Positions 26,068 through 34,976 of a stretch of 64,000 nt of DNA are shown here, piece after piece. Source of the stretch: Marivirga sericea. Lineage in GTDB: Bacteria; Bacteroidota; Bacteroidia; Cytophagales; Cyclobacteriaceae. Location: positions 62,001 to 126,000 of the forward strand of contig NZ_FXAW01000002.1 in the NCBI RefSeq assembly GCF_900177665.1, written 5' to 3'. The notes beneath the pieces are model-generated. The model saw nothing but the letters and a program-made list of their open reading frames with translations, was not told the origin of the DNA and made no database searches. The stretch's first letter is position 1, and each line of letters starts with the position of its first letter. Both the position numbers and the translations under genes were made by a program.

Positions 26068-26376
26068 TTAAATTGTAGGTTTTAGTTCCGTTACCTTAAT
26101 AAATATTTTTTGCGAATTGATTTCCATAATAAAATCAACATTTCGCATAGCTATAGGGTCAATGTTCTCTTTTTGAAAGCTATGTAGTAATTTTCCGTCA
26201 ATATCGTAAATTAATACAGCAGGTTCTTCTATTATATCAGCTGTAAAGAAGTATGGATTTTCCATATATGCTTTAACCTCTTTAATTAACTTTTCATTAT
26301 CTAATACTTTTTCCTCATTTGCATATGCGTTACCAAATGCTAACATTAATGCCAAAATTACTATTGCCCTTTTCAT
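26068..26376 (-). CDS. Small secreted protein, unknown function
   Basis: The 102-residue product begins with a signal peptide (MKRAIVILALMLAFGNAYAN) cut after AYA. The mature part has an N-terminal helix (NEEKVLDNEKLIKEVKAYM) and a beta-rich C-terminal part (AVLIYDIDGKLLHSF), with no cysteines. Similar short secreted proteins are common in Cytophagales, but I do not recognise a named family. It is divergent from the 608-base gene-free stretch; a TATTTTTG box on the minus strand at 26495-26502 could serve it with a leader of roughly 110 bases. Confidence 0.6.
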   Translation of the reverse strand: MKRAIVILALMLAFGNAYANEEKVLDNEKLIKEVKAYMENPYFFTADIIEEPAVLIYDIDGKLLHSFQKENIDPIAMRNVDFIMEINSQKIFIKVTELKPTI

Positions 26377-26429
26377 ATTATTTTGTTTTAGGTTCTTGTA
26401 TTGGCTTGACGCAGAATATTGTAATAAAG

Positions 26430-26458
26430 TTGCTTCTCATTGCTAATAAATAATTTTG
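26430..26458 (+). promoter_or_regulatory. Rightward promoter in the gene-free stretch
   Basis: A -33 TTG at 26430-26432 and a -7 TAATTTTG at 26451-26458 are separated by 18 bases. Transcription should start near 26464 and run into 520 bases without a long reading frame before ndh. Confidence 0.5.
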
Positions 26459-26462
26459 CAGA

Positions 26463-26489
26463 TGTACTTTAGGTGTAATAAAAAGTACA
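26463..26489. repeat. Inverted repeat at the predicted transcription start
   Basis: TGTACTTT (26463-26470) is a perfect inverted copy of AAAGTACA (26482-26489), separated by 11 bases. Its place directly at the start of the rightward transcript, and just downstream of the leftward -7 box, fits an operator or an RNA 5' hairpin. Confidence 0.5.
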
Positions 26490-26494
26490 AAAAA

Positions 26495-26502
26495 CAAAAA
26501 TA
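26495..26502 (-). promoter_or_regulatory. Leftward -7 promoter box for the 26068-26376 gene
   Basis: The minus strand reads TATTTTTG. It would give a leader of about 110 bases for the small secreted protein. The A/T-rich context makes a chance match possible. Confidence 0.35.
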
Positions 26503-26984
26503 ATATAAAACAAATAAAATACTGTATGATGACTTTGAGTCGGTATAATATTTGGATCCAACAAGCCTTGAAGATTTTTCATCAAGTCGGTTTTTCAATA
26601 ACAGGTTAGTTTGTTCGCATGCTTTAAGGCAGGGACGCCAGATGTCATAGGTTTATGCAAGGCTCTGATATACAGTGTTGTATGGAACGTGATATGCAAG
26701 CTCGTTTTCAGCGGGAAAGTTGAAAATTGGACTTAGTTGGTCTGCTATTAAAGATTCACTCTTTTAAATCGTTTAAACCTAGAAATTGGAGTAAGTGCTT
26801 GTTTAGTTGTTGGATTTTAGCAAGAGTTGGTTTTCACTCTTCTTTTATTGAGAATTGATCAATTGATTCAGAGATTTATGTAAGAATATGTGCGTGAAAA
26901 AATAAAAATAACTAGTATTTAATTCATAAAACCTAAAAATACTTAAGGAGTTAATAATGTATCTACTATTAAGAAAACTCATAT

Positions 26985-28304
26985 ATGGATAAGCCGAATT
27001 CGTTTAAAATTCCAAATACAGATCAAAAAAGGATAGTGATTATAGGGGGTGGTTTTGCAGGGATCACCATGGCAAAGAAATTTGCAGGTAAAGATGTTCA
27101 AGTGGTGCTGCTCGATAGGCATAATTATCACACTTTCCAGCCATTGCTTTATCAAGTTGCTACTGCTGGTCTTGAACCTGATTCAATTGCTGGTCCATTA
27201 AGAAAACTGCTTGAAAATCATAAGAATATTTACTTCCGAATGGCTACGGTCTCAAAAATTGATCAGGTGGAAAGCAAGGTGCTGAGTAATGTAGGAGAAT
27301 TGGCTTTTGATTATCTTATAGTAGCTGCGGGATCCAAGACAAATTTTTTTGGTCAGAACGAGAAATTCGAGAAGGCATTTCCGCTGAAGCAAATTCCTCA
27401 AGCATTGGATTTCAGAAGTCATATCTTACAAAATTTTGAAGAAGCAGTTTTGAGTTCTGATGAAGAAAAGATTCAGCGTCTAATGAATATCGTGATTGTG
27501 GGAGGTGGTCCCACAGGTGTAGAATTGGCAGGAGCTATGGGCGAACTCAAAAAACATGTTTTACCTAATGATTATCCGGATTTAGATTTTAGTAGACTTA
27601 ATATCTACTTAGTTGAAGGGATGGATCGCTTGTTAGGAGGAATGTCAGAGTTTGCCGATAGAAAAGCGCAGAAATACCTGAAGAAATTTGAGGTTAACGT
27701 GAAGTTGAATACGATGGTGGACAGCTATGATGGTGAGAACGTAGTTTTCAGTGATAAAGCTACTCTTCCTGCTGCTACTTTGCTCTGGGGAGCTGGTGTC
27801 ATGGGTAATGTGATTGATGGTCTTTCCGAAGAAAGTGTCAAGAATAGCCGATATAGAGTAAATGAGTACAATTTAGTGCAGGGTACAGAAAATATCTATG
27901 CTGTAGGCGACATAGCACTAATGGAAACAGAGGAGTTTCCAAAAGGACATCCAATGTTGGCTCCTGTGGCTATGCAGCAAGGAGAGCGACTGGCAAAGAA
28001 TATACTAGCTGCTCTGAAAGGAAAAGAACAAAAGCCATTTAGCTATTTAGATAAAGGTAGCATGGCAACGGTAGGTCGAAATAAGGCAGTTGTTGATTTA
28101 CCCAAGAATCTTCACTTTGGAGGCTTTTTTGCCTGGTTCATTTGGATGTTTGTGCATTTGATTTCAATAGTTGGCTTCAGGAGTAAAATCGTCATTCTCA
28201 GCAACTGGATCTGGAATTATTTTACATACGATAGAGGTACGCGTCTGATCATTCGTCCATTCGTGCCCAAAGTGAAAAGCCAAAAAGATAAAGTGCAGCA
28301 ATAA
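26985..28304 (+). CDS. ndh: NAD(P)/FAD-dependent oxidoreductase, type II NADH dehydrogenase
   Basis: NDH-2 is a monotopic membrane flavoprotein that passes electrons from NADH to quinone without pumping protons. The 439-residue protein has the FAD motif VIIGGGFAG at 18-26, the family segment DRHNYHTFQPLLYQVATAGL, the NADH motif VIVGGGPTGVELAG near 170, and a C-terminal hydrophobic segment FFAWFIWMFVHLISIVGF that anchors it to the inner membrane. The FAD contact NIYAVGDIAL is intact. It is monocistronic, downstream of the long noncoding stretch. Confidence 0.92.
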   Translation: MDKPNSFKIPNTDQKRIVIIGGGFAGITMAKKFAGKDVQVVLLDRHNYHTFQPLLYQVATAGLEPDSIAGPLRKLLENHKNIYFRMATVSKIDQVESKVLSNVGELAFDYLIVAAGSKTNFFGQNEKFEKAFPLKQIPQALDFRSHILQNFEEAVLSSDEEKIQRLMNIVIVGGGPTGVELAGAMGELKKHVLPNDYPDLDFSRLNIYLVEGMDRLLGGMSEFADRKAQKYLKKFEVNVKLNTMVDSYDGENVVFSDKATLPAATLLWGAGVMGNVIDGLSEESVKNSRYRVNEYNLVQGTENIYAVGDIALMETEEFPKGHPMLAPVAMQQGERLAKNILAALKGKEQKPFSYLDKGSMATVGRNKAVVDLPKNLHFGGFFAWFIWMFVHLISIVGFRSKIVILSNWIWNYFTYDRGTRLIIRPFVPKVKSQKDKVQQ

Positions 28305-28400
28305 TATGATTTGATAGGCGGTTTCTTAAATCTCTAAAAAGAAGCTTATTTTGTGCTGAAATAAATCATAACTCTAAGCTAATCCCGAGGAAGACTCAAA

Positions 28401-29435
28401 ATGGATAAGAAAGTACTTTATTGGACGCTTCAAATTGTTGGATGGACAGCCTACGGTGTGCTTAATATTTATTTGGCTTACTGGGGAGAGCGTTTGTCTA
28501 CAGAACAGGCGATAGGCCAACTCATTTTGGTGCCTTTTTATATTTCCATCACGCACCTATACAGATATTTCATTATCAGAAATGGATGGCTGAAAATTAT
28601 AATACAGAAGCTAGTAGTGAGAGTTATCATTGCGTGCCTAATATTAAGTATTATTAATTATGCCTTTTTGTTTGGGATTTCTTCGATTTTGGGCTTGCTG
28701 GACCCCACCTTGGATTTAAATCCAATTGTGATATTTTTGAGCATACTTGCCAATCTTATCTTATATTTTCTCTGGTCATTGGTATATTTCATGTATCATT
28801 ATGTTGAGAATTATAATCGATCTTTAAAATTCGATGCGGCCATGAATGAAATAGAGTTGAATAATTTAAAATCTCAGCTTAACCCACATTTTATTTTTAA
28901 TGCCTTAAACAGTGTTAGAGCATTGGTAGATGAAGATCCTGCGAAAGCAAAGAATTCTATTACACAATTATCCAATATTCTGAGAAACTCTTTGATTTTA
29001 GATAAGAAAAGATTGATTAACTTCAATGATGAATTAAATACGGTTATTGATTTTTTGGCATTAGAAAAGATCAGATATGAGGAAAGATTGATTACAGAAT
29101 TTATCATTCATCCTGATTCTTATAAGTATCAAGTACCGCCTTTGATGATACAAACACTAGTGGAGAACGGCATCAAACATGGGATTTCAAACTTAACATA
29201 TGGAGGAAAACTTTCAATTGAAACGCAGGTAGATGACAATAAAAAATTGAATATATTTATCAGAAATTCAGGAAATTTTAAGTTAGATAAAAGAAGAAAG
29301 CATAAAGGCTTTGGACTAGAGAATACTAAGCAAAGGTTAAAATTAATCTTCGACAGAGCAGCTTCGTTTAGTATCAAAAATGAACAGGAAGGAACAGTCG
29401 TAACTACAGTAATAATCCCTCAATTGAGTTATTGA
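28401..29435 (+). CDS. LytS/YehU-family membrane sensor histidine kinase
   Basis: Four predicted membrane spans occupy residues about 5-145, followed by a His_kinase (PF06580-type) domain with the phospho-accepting His in NLKSQLNPHFIFNALNSVRA and a HATPase domain with TLVENGIKHG and GFGLENTKQRL. The short N-terminal part has no extracytoplasmic domain, as is usual for this family in Bacteroidota. It is followed 19 bases later by a LytTR response regulator, its clear partner. The membrane region probably senses an envelope or lipid-soluble cue. Confidence 0.92.
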   Translation: MDKKVLYWTLQIVGWTAYGVLNIYLAYWGERLSTEQAIGQLILVPFYISITHLYRYFIIRNGWLKIIIQKLVVRVIIACLILSIINYAFLFGISSILGLLDPTLDLNPIVIFLSILANLILYFLWSLVYFMYHYVENYNRSLKFDAAMNEIELNNLKSQLNPHFIFNALNSVRALVDEDPAKAKNSITQLSNILRNSLILDKKRLINFNDELNTVIDFLALEKIRYEERLITEFIIHPDSYKYQVPPLMIQTLVENGIKHGISNLTYGGKLSIETQVDDNKKLNIFIRNSGNFKLDKRRKHKGFGLENTKQRLKLIFDRAASFSIKNEQEGTVVTTVIIPQLSY

Positions 29436-29454
29436 AATTTTTTAAATTAGAAAT

Positions 29455-30174
29455 ATGAAAGTATTAATTATTGATGATGAAAGGTTGGCTCGCAAAGAAT
29501 TGAGCAATTTATTAGCGGAATATAAAGATATCGAAATTTTAGGGGAGGCTGCCAATGCCGATGAAGCAGAGGAAATGATTGATAAACTCAATCCTGATTT
29601 GATATTCTTGGATATCCAAATGCCAGGGAAAACGGGTTTTGAGTTACTAGAGACCTTGGAGCGAACTCCAAAAGTTATTTTTACAACAGCCTATGATGAA
29701 TATGCTTTAAAAGCCTTTGAGTTTAATGCACTTGATTATCTCCTAAAGCCAATTGAACCTAAAAGGTTAACAGAATCGATTAGTAAAATCAGAAAAGAAG
29801 TTGAGGCGCAAGAAGAACATCAAAAAAAGAGTAACCAACTAACAGTAAATGATCAAGTCTTTGTGAAGGACGGTGATAATTGTTGGTTTGTGAAGTTAAA
29901 AGATGTGAGATTATTCGAATCTGACGGCAATTATATTAAAGTCTATTTCGATAAAAACAAGCCAATGATTCATAAATCTTTGAATGCCTTGGACGAGAAG
30001 CTTGATAATAAGCATTTCTTTAGGGTAAGCCGAAAGCATATTATCAATCTGGAATGGATAGATGAAATTGAAACTTGGTTTAATGGCGGATTGATGGTAA
30101 AGTTAAAAGGAGGTGATAAGGTAGAGGTAAGCCGAAGACAAGCCACCAAGTTCAAAGACTTGATGAGCCTTTAA
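29455..30174 (+). CDS. LytTR-family response regulator
   Basis: Residues 1-120 are a receiver domain with the acidic pocket D7-D8, the phospho-acceptor D53 (LIFLDIQMPGKTGFELL) and the lysine in DYLLKPIEP. Residues about 140-239 are a LytTR DNA-binding domain with FESDGNYIKVYF and FFRVSRKHIINL. It forms a pair with the LytS-like kinase 19 bases upstream. Its stop codon overlaps the stop of the convergent hemW within the four bases TTAA. Confidence 0.94.
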   Translation: MKVLIIDDERLARKELSNLLAEYKDIEILGEAANADEAEEMIDKLNPDLIFLDIQMPGKTGFELLETLERTPKVIFTTAYDEYALKAFEFNALDYLLKPIEPKRLTESISKIRKEVEAQEEHQKKSNQLTVNDQVFVKDGDNCWFVKLKDVRLFESDGNYIKVYFDKNKPMIHKSLNALDEKLDNKHFFRVSRKHIINLEWIDEIETWFNGGLMVKLKGGDKVEVSRRQATKFKDLMSL

Positions 30175-31301
30175 TTGACTAAAAATAGGTCCGAAGCCAA
30201 TTTATCAGCTAGCAGCCGGCCTCTTAAAGTCAGCTTCAATATATCGTCTTCTAAAATGCAAAGTCCTGAGTTTTTCCATTGCTCGATTTGAGGTTTTGCA
30301 TTTCTTAGTAAATCATAATTTAATGTATTTTTAAGATACAGAAGATTGCAACCCTTGGCGGTTCGCAAAGAAGTCATTAAGTATTCGTTAATACGGTCTT
30401 CTGTGGTTAAGATGTCCAGCTCTGCAGGAATCTCATTAGTTTTCAATGCATTCAAGTACTTTCCATTGTTAGAAATATTGAATTGTCTGTTTTTTCCATC
30501 GTAAGAATGCGCAGAAGGTCCTAGACCTAAATAGGGCTTTTGCTGCCAATAACTACTATTGTGTTTGGAATGAAATCCTTCTTTTGCAAAGTTCGATACC
30601 TCGTAATGCTCGTATTGAAATTTTCGCAGGAATTCTGTCAAAATATAAAATTGCTCGGAAGCATAATCTTCAGAAGCTTCATTTAACTTTCCTTTTTGCT
30701 GCCACCTACCAAAGACTGTATTGGGTTCAATCGTAAGACAGTAAGAAGAAATGTGGGGAGGTTCAAAACCCACTAAGGTTTTTAAATCCTTTTCCCAGCT
30801 TTTATGAGTAGCAATAGGGATTCCATAGATCAGATCCAGACTGAAATTATTGAATTCACTTTGCTTGATCCATTCCAAGGATTGAAAAGCCTCTCGACTA
30901 TTATGTGCCCTGTTCATCCATTTTAAAACTTCATCATCAAAGGTTTGTATTCCTACACTTAGCCGATTAATGCCATTTTGAAAGAGCATTCTTAGTCTAC
31001 TCGGGCTAATATCATCGGGATTTGCTTCGAACGTAATTTCAGCTTCCGATGAAATAGAATGATGACGATCAATCGTTTTGAGAATAGTTTTCAATTGATT
31101 TTCTTCCAGTAGGGAAGGGGTGCCACCTCCAAAATAGATAGATTCAATGATCGCTCCATTGAGATAATCATCTTGAAGCTCAATTTCTTTGCATATTGCT
31201 TCTACCATTTCGTTTTTAATCGCCATATTGGTGGAAAAATGAAAGTCACAGTAGAAGCATGCCTGCTTACAAAAGGGAATATGTATGTATATGCCTGCCA
31301 A
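30171..31301 (-). CDS. hemW: Radical SAM heme chaperone HemW
   Basis: HemW binds heme and a [4Fe-4S]/SAM centre and delivers heme to respiratory enzymes; it was long annotated as oxygen-independent coproporphyrinogen oxidase. The CX3CX2C motif is C11, C15, C18 (CKQACFYC), without the extra cysteine typical of true HemN. The start is a TTG at 31301, which gives the canonical N terminus MAGIYIHIPFC. A -7 box at 31310-31317 ends 8 bases before it. Its 5' end overlaps the divergent outer membrane protein gene, and its 3' end overlaps the response regulator by four bases. Confidence 0.93.
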   Translation of the reverse strand: MAGIYIHIPFCKQACFYCDFHFSTNMAIKNEMVEAICKEIELQDDYLNGAIIESIYFGGGTPSLLEENQLKTILKTIDRHHSISSEAEITFEANPDDISPSRLRMLFQNGINRLSVGIQTFDDEVLKWMNRAHNSREAFQSLEWIKQSEFNNFSLDLIYGIPIATHKSWEKDLKTLVGFEPPHISSYCLTIEPNTVFGRWQQKGKLNEASEDYASEQFYILTEFLRKFQYEHYEVSNFAKEGFHSKHNSSYWQQKPYLGLGPSAHSYDGKNRQFNISNNGKYLNALKTNEIPAELDILTTEDRINEYLMTSLRTAKGCNLLYLKNTLNYDLLRNAKPQIEQWKNSGLCILEDDILKLTLRGRLLADKLASDLFLVN

Positions 31302-32943
31302 AATTAATGCAAATCTAAGTCGAATTTTACAGAAGTGCCTGCTACTAGCTCTCCTATCTTTTATATGGAGCTCATTTTCTTTCGCTCAAAATTCTACTGA
31401 CAGTTTATTACAACGAAAAGACATTATTCAGGATTCTTTGATGAAAATGGGTTATTGGGAGGCTCAAGTTAGAATTGAAGAACAAAACAGTCTCAATATT
31501 AGCAAGGGTAGACCGTACTATTGGGAGACTATTTTAGTTTATGAAGATAATTTACCAACTTTTATACCTTTCTTAAGCAATTTGAAAGGTACAATCGCTA
31601 ATCAATTCCTCTTAAATAGAAAGCTAAACTCTTATATAAACACAAACTATCACAGATCGGGCTATCCTTTAGCTAAGGCAAGTTTATCCATAGATAATTT
31701 GAATGATAATGGTATTGAAATTTCAATTAGAATTGTCCCTCAAAACTTTATTCTGTACGATTCAGTTCGATTTCGAGGAGACAGCCAGTCAGTAAACACA
31801 CCATATTTAAGTAATCTCTTAAATCTAAATTACAATCAAGAGTTTGATATTAAGTCATACCATCGTATTTCGGATAGAATTGAGCAGTTGGAGTTTATAA
31901 GTTTAGCTTCTGATCCAGAATTGAAATTTGCAAATAACAAAGCAATTGTGGAGCTAGATATTAAGAAGGAGAGAAGCAATCAATTCGATGCCATAATTGG
32001 TTTAGTGCCTGATGGCTCTAGAACCAATCTGACTGGGCAGGTGAATGCACGATTAAGGAATTTATTTAAAAGAGGTGTTGGCTTGGATGTCTTTTGGCAA
32101 AAATATTCAGCTAATTCGCAACTGCTGAGTACAAGATTGCAACAATCTCATGCTTTCAGAAGTCCTTTAGGTATCCATTTTGGGTTCGAACTTTTGCAAG
32201 AAGACAGTACATTTTTGCAAACAAGCTTGCAAGTAGGATCAAGTTATCCATTAGCGAACAGCTTTCAAGTAGGATTATCCTATCAAAGAGGCACTAATAA
32301 CGTATTAAGAGATTTTTCGGAATCGGAGGTAGCAAATCTCAATCCATTGAGAAGTTCGATTGTAAATGCTTTAGTGATGGGCACAAGCTGGAAAACTCCT
32401 TTGACTTATCCGCAATTAAAAGATTATAGTTTTGCAGAGCTGGATCTGAGCGCAGGGATCAGGCAAATTATGAATTTTGCAGCATTGCCAGCTGCTTGGC
32501 AGGATGTTCCTCAAAACAGTACTAATTTAACTGGAAGGCTGCTATTGCATTGGCAAAAAGTATTAGGGAAGAGGTTTTTACTAGAGGCAATTCCTCAATA
32601 TAGCGTAGTTCAAAATCAAGCACTATCTCAAAATGATCTCCTGAGGCTTGGTGGATTACAAAATTTACGTGGATTCGACAGGAATTTCTTCTACACCCGC
32701 TACTATGGGTTGCTTAACTTAAACTACAGATATTTTTTAGATCAAAAATCAAGTTTTTTTTTACTCACTGATGTTTCAAAACTGCAGTCCAATATCGGGT
32801 GGCTTTATGCTGCAGGGGCTGGCTTGGATGTAAAAAGCAAAAATGGCTGGTTTAGAATTATTTACGCATTAGGTCAAGAAGTAGGAAAAATGCCTGATTT
32901 TTCACAAGGAAAGGTGCATTTTGGTTATATTGCAGTTTTTTAG
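31285..32943 (+). CDS. Omp85-like outer membrane protein (BamA/TamA family)
   Basis: The 552-residue product has a signal peptide ending near FSFAQN, one or two POTRA-like modules (about 35-215, with YRVS-like YHRISDRIEQLEF), and a C-terminal beta-barrel. The segment LRLGGLQNLRGFDRNFFYTR carries the RGF motif of the Omp85 barrel lid loop, supporting the family. The exact start is uncertain: ATG at 31285 or ATG at 31291; both lie inside the divergent hemW coding region, an overlap of 11-17 bases. It opens a rightward group with DUF4271, hemD and the gliding genes. Confidence 0.82.
   Translation: MYMPAKINANLSRILQKCLLLALLSFIWSSFSFAQNSTDSLLQRKDIIQDSLMKMGYWEAQVRIEEQNSLNISKGRPYYWETILVYEDNLPTFIPFLSNLKGTIANQFLLNRKLNSYINTNYHRSGYPLAKASLSIDNLNDNGIEISIRIVPQNFILYDSVRFRGDSQSVNTPYLSNLLNLNYNQEFDIKSYHRISDRIEQLEFISLASDPELKFANNKAIVELDIKKERSNQFDAIIGLVPDGSRTNLTGQVNARLRNLFKRGVGLDVFWQKYSANSQLLSTRLQQSHAFRSPLGIHFGFELLQEDSTFLQTSLQVGSSYPLANSFQVGLSYQRGTNNVLRDFSESEVANLNPLRSSIVNALVMGTSWKTPLTYPQLKDYSFAELDLSAGIRQIMNFAALPAAWQDVPQNSTNLTGRLLLHWQKVLGKRFLLEAIPQYSVVQNQALSQNDLLRLGGLQNLRGFDRNFFYTRYYGLLNLNYRYFLDQKSSFFLLTDVSKLQSNIGWLYAAGAGLDVKSKNGWFRIIYALGQEVGKMPDFSQGKVHFGYIAVF
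31310..31317 (-). promoter_or_regulatory. -7 promoter box for hemW inside the neighbouring gene
   Basis: The minus strand reads TAGATTTG, ending 8 bases before the hemW TTG start. The box lies within the first codons of the divergent outer membrane protein gene, and the resulting mRNA would be nearly leaderless. Confidence 0.45.
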
Positions 32944-32972
32944 TAATCATCATTATAATTGAATAATAGTTA

Positions 32973-34058
32973 ATGCAAAAGCTGGTATTCCTCTTTTCAA
33001 TATTGCTAATTCTATCGTGTAGGCAGGAGAAACTGAATCTCGATAATAGTGAACCTAGTGCGGAGTCAGGAGCTCGCTTATGGCACCTAAGAGACACTAT
33101 ATCAACTTCTGAAAAATGGGGTTCTGACAGTGTCAGGCAGATATTGTTAGAATCTGATATTTTAAAAGAGGCACATCTTGAAACGAAATCTGATGCAGCT
33201 ATTTACTTATTTGTAGGCGATAAATTGATTAAGAAATCGAGCAATGGCTATTTAGAACATTCTTTCAATGAAGATAAGGCAGAGCCAGTCTATTTACATT
33301 TAGACCAAAATCTTTCCGAACTGACCTACGGAATTTACACGCTGGAAAGTCGATCTCAAAATGGAGGGTATTCAAGTTTAGGAAAAGAGGAAAGAGCAAG
33401 ACTATGGGTTTCGGATAATATTTTATTGATTTTACTACTTGGTGCGTCCCTTTTTATGGTAATTATCAAAATTAACTATGATAAACGGTATATTAATATT
33501 TTATCCTTCAACAAAATATTTACCACTCGTCTGAATGAGGGCGATCAATCTAGAGTCCGGATAATGGATGAAGACAACTTGGTTTTTGCTGGGTTCTATG
33601 CATTCTTAACAGCGGGCTTAATTTATTTCTTAGATATAGATAATAGTTTAGCATTTTTCGGAATCGGAGCCAACGGTATTATTGAGTACTTGAAAATATT
33701 GAGCATAGTTGCAATAGGATTAATAGCAAAGGTCATATTGATCTCAATTGCGTCTAATTTATTCGGTAATAGTAAAATACCTGCTTTTTATGTTAAGGAA
33801 ATGCTCAATATTAATCTGTTTTTTATAATAATATTATTTTTTAGCTCTATTCTTATATACTTGTTTTTAGGTTCCATACCTGCTTTTTGGTTGTCTGTTA
33901 GCACATATGCACTATTACTATTTTACATACTCAGGTTGGTATTACTATATTTTAAAATATTAAAATTAAGCAGCTTCACTAATCTCTATTTATTTTCTTA
34001 CTTTTGCACCACAGAAATATTCCCATTTTTAATTGGACTAAAATATTTCTTGAGATAA
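32973..34058 (+). CDS. DUF4271 family membrane lipoprotein
   Basis: A lipobox ends at Cys16 (LLILSCRQE). Residues 17-145 form an exported, polar domain, followed by several membrane helices from about 150 to 360 (NILLILLLGASLFMVIIKIN; FFIIILFFSSILIYLFLG; the end TEIFPFLIGLKYFL). The C-terminal part fits DUF4271, a Bacteroidota family usually placed just before hemD, as here (25 bases). The function is unknown. Its link with hemD and the type IX genes recurs in the phylum to my knowledge. Confidence 0.75.
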   Translation: MQKLVFLFSILLILSCRQEKLNLDNSEPSAESGARLWHLRDTISTSEKWGSDSVRQILLESDILKEAHLETKSDAAIYLFVGDKLIKKSSNGYLEHSFNEDKAEPVYLHLDQNLSELTYGIYTLESRSQNGGYSSLGKEERARLWVSDNILLILLLGASLFMVIIKINYDKRYINILSFNKIFTTRLNEGDQSRVRIMDEDNLVFAGFYAFLTAGLIYFLDIDNSLAFFGIGANGIIEYLKILSIVAIGLIAKVILISIASNLFGNSKIPAFYVKEMLNINLFFIIILFFSSILIYLFLGSIPAFWLSVSTYALLLFYILRLVLLYFKILKLSSFTNLYLFSYFCTTEIFPFLIGLKYFLR

Positions 34059-34083
34059 AACTTTTCAAAGTAGACCGATTAAC

Positions 34084-34863
34084 ATGTCAACAACTGTAAA
34101 AGACCGATTTTATCCGGTAAAAAGTATCATGGTTTCACAACCTGAGCCGGCAGATATTTCAAATTCTCCGTATCATAAATTGGCGGATAAGTACAAAATT
34201 AAAATTGACTTCAGACAATTTATCAAGGTAGATCCTATAGATTCTAAGGAATTTAGGAAGCAAAAAATTGATATTTTGAAGCATACTGCTATCATATTTA
34301 CAAGTAGAAATGCAGTAGATCATTTCTTTAGGATATGTAAAGACAGCAAGATAGAAATGCCGCCTGAAATGAAATACTTTTGTATTTCAGAGCAAACAGC
34401 AAATTATCTTCAAAAATATATTGTTGTTCGGAAGCGTAAAGTTTTTGTAGGAGAGAGAACCGCACAAGATATTTTGAACGTAATTAAGAAACATAAGAAC
34501 GAAAAGTATCTGTTTCCATGTTCTAATATCAGAAAGGATGATATACCATCATTTATGAACAAGGATGGATATAATTTTACTGAAGCAATTATTTATAAAA
34601 CAGTTGCTGCAGATTTATCTGACCTCGAACATATAACCTATGATATCTTGGCGTTCTTCAGTCCTTCAGGAATAAATTCCTTATTTGTGAATTTCCCTGA
34701 TTTCAAACAAAATAATACCAGGATAGCGGTTTTTGGACCAACAACGGCTCAAGCTGCAAGAGATGCTGGCTTAATTATAGATATTGAAGCGCCATTACCA
34801 AATGCACCTTCAATGACAGGCGCATTAGAACTTTATATAAAAAAAGCTAACGGGCTTAAGTAA
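34084..34863 (+). CDS. hemD: Uroporphyrinogen-III synthase
   Basis: HemD closes hydroxymethylbilane to uroporphyrinogen III in heme synthesis. This 259-residue protein shows the family pattern of two alpha/beta domains: HTAIIFTSRNAVDHFFRICK in the first, LFPCSNIRKDDIPSFM and ILAFFSPSGINSLFV in the second, and the typical RIAVFGPTTAQAARDAGL near the end. Sequence conservation in this family is low, but these segments are characteristic. It is cytosolic, and follows DUF4271 by 25 bases. Other heme genes are not present except hemW on the other strand. Confidence 0.88.
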   Translation: MSTTVKDRFYPVKSIMVSQPEPADISNSPYHKLADKYKIKIDFRQFIKVDPIDSKEFRKQKIDILKHTAIIFTSRNAVDHFFRICKDSKIEMPPEMKYFCISEQTANYLQKYIVVRKRKVFVGERTAQDILNVIKKHKNEKYLFPCSNIRKDDIPSFMNKDGYNFTEAIIYKTVAADLSDLEHITYDILAFFSPSGINSLFVNFPDFKQNNTRIAVFGPTTAQAARDAGLIIDIEAPLPNAPSMTGALELYIKKANGLK

Positions 34864-34976
34864 TTGTTTATTAGTTATTTAGGTATATATAATTCTATAA
34901 TAACTTTAAATTAATTACATAAAAGCTTGAACAAAAGTTATTTTTATTATATTTATCCTTCTAAAGTGTTGAGGAT

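Larger units (their letters stand above)
26377..26984. other. 608-base stretch without a recognised gene
   Basis: This is the longest gene-free stretch in the window. Its left part holds a rightward promoter (26430-26458), an inverted repeat (26463-26489) and a leftward -7 box (26495-26502). A 27-codon frame occupies 26526-26609. The middle, about 26620-26760, looks less AT-rich than its surroundings and is not obviously coding on either strand. The rest, up to ndh, is AT-rich. It could be a long ndh leader, a small RNA locus or the remains of a decayed gene. Confidence 0.5.

Noticed and set aside
26563-26595. Possible terminator CTTGA...TCAAG followed by TCGGTTTTT
   Set aside because: The stem has only five pairs with a 10-base loop, too weak to call.
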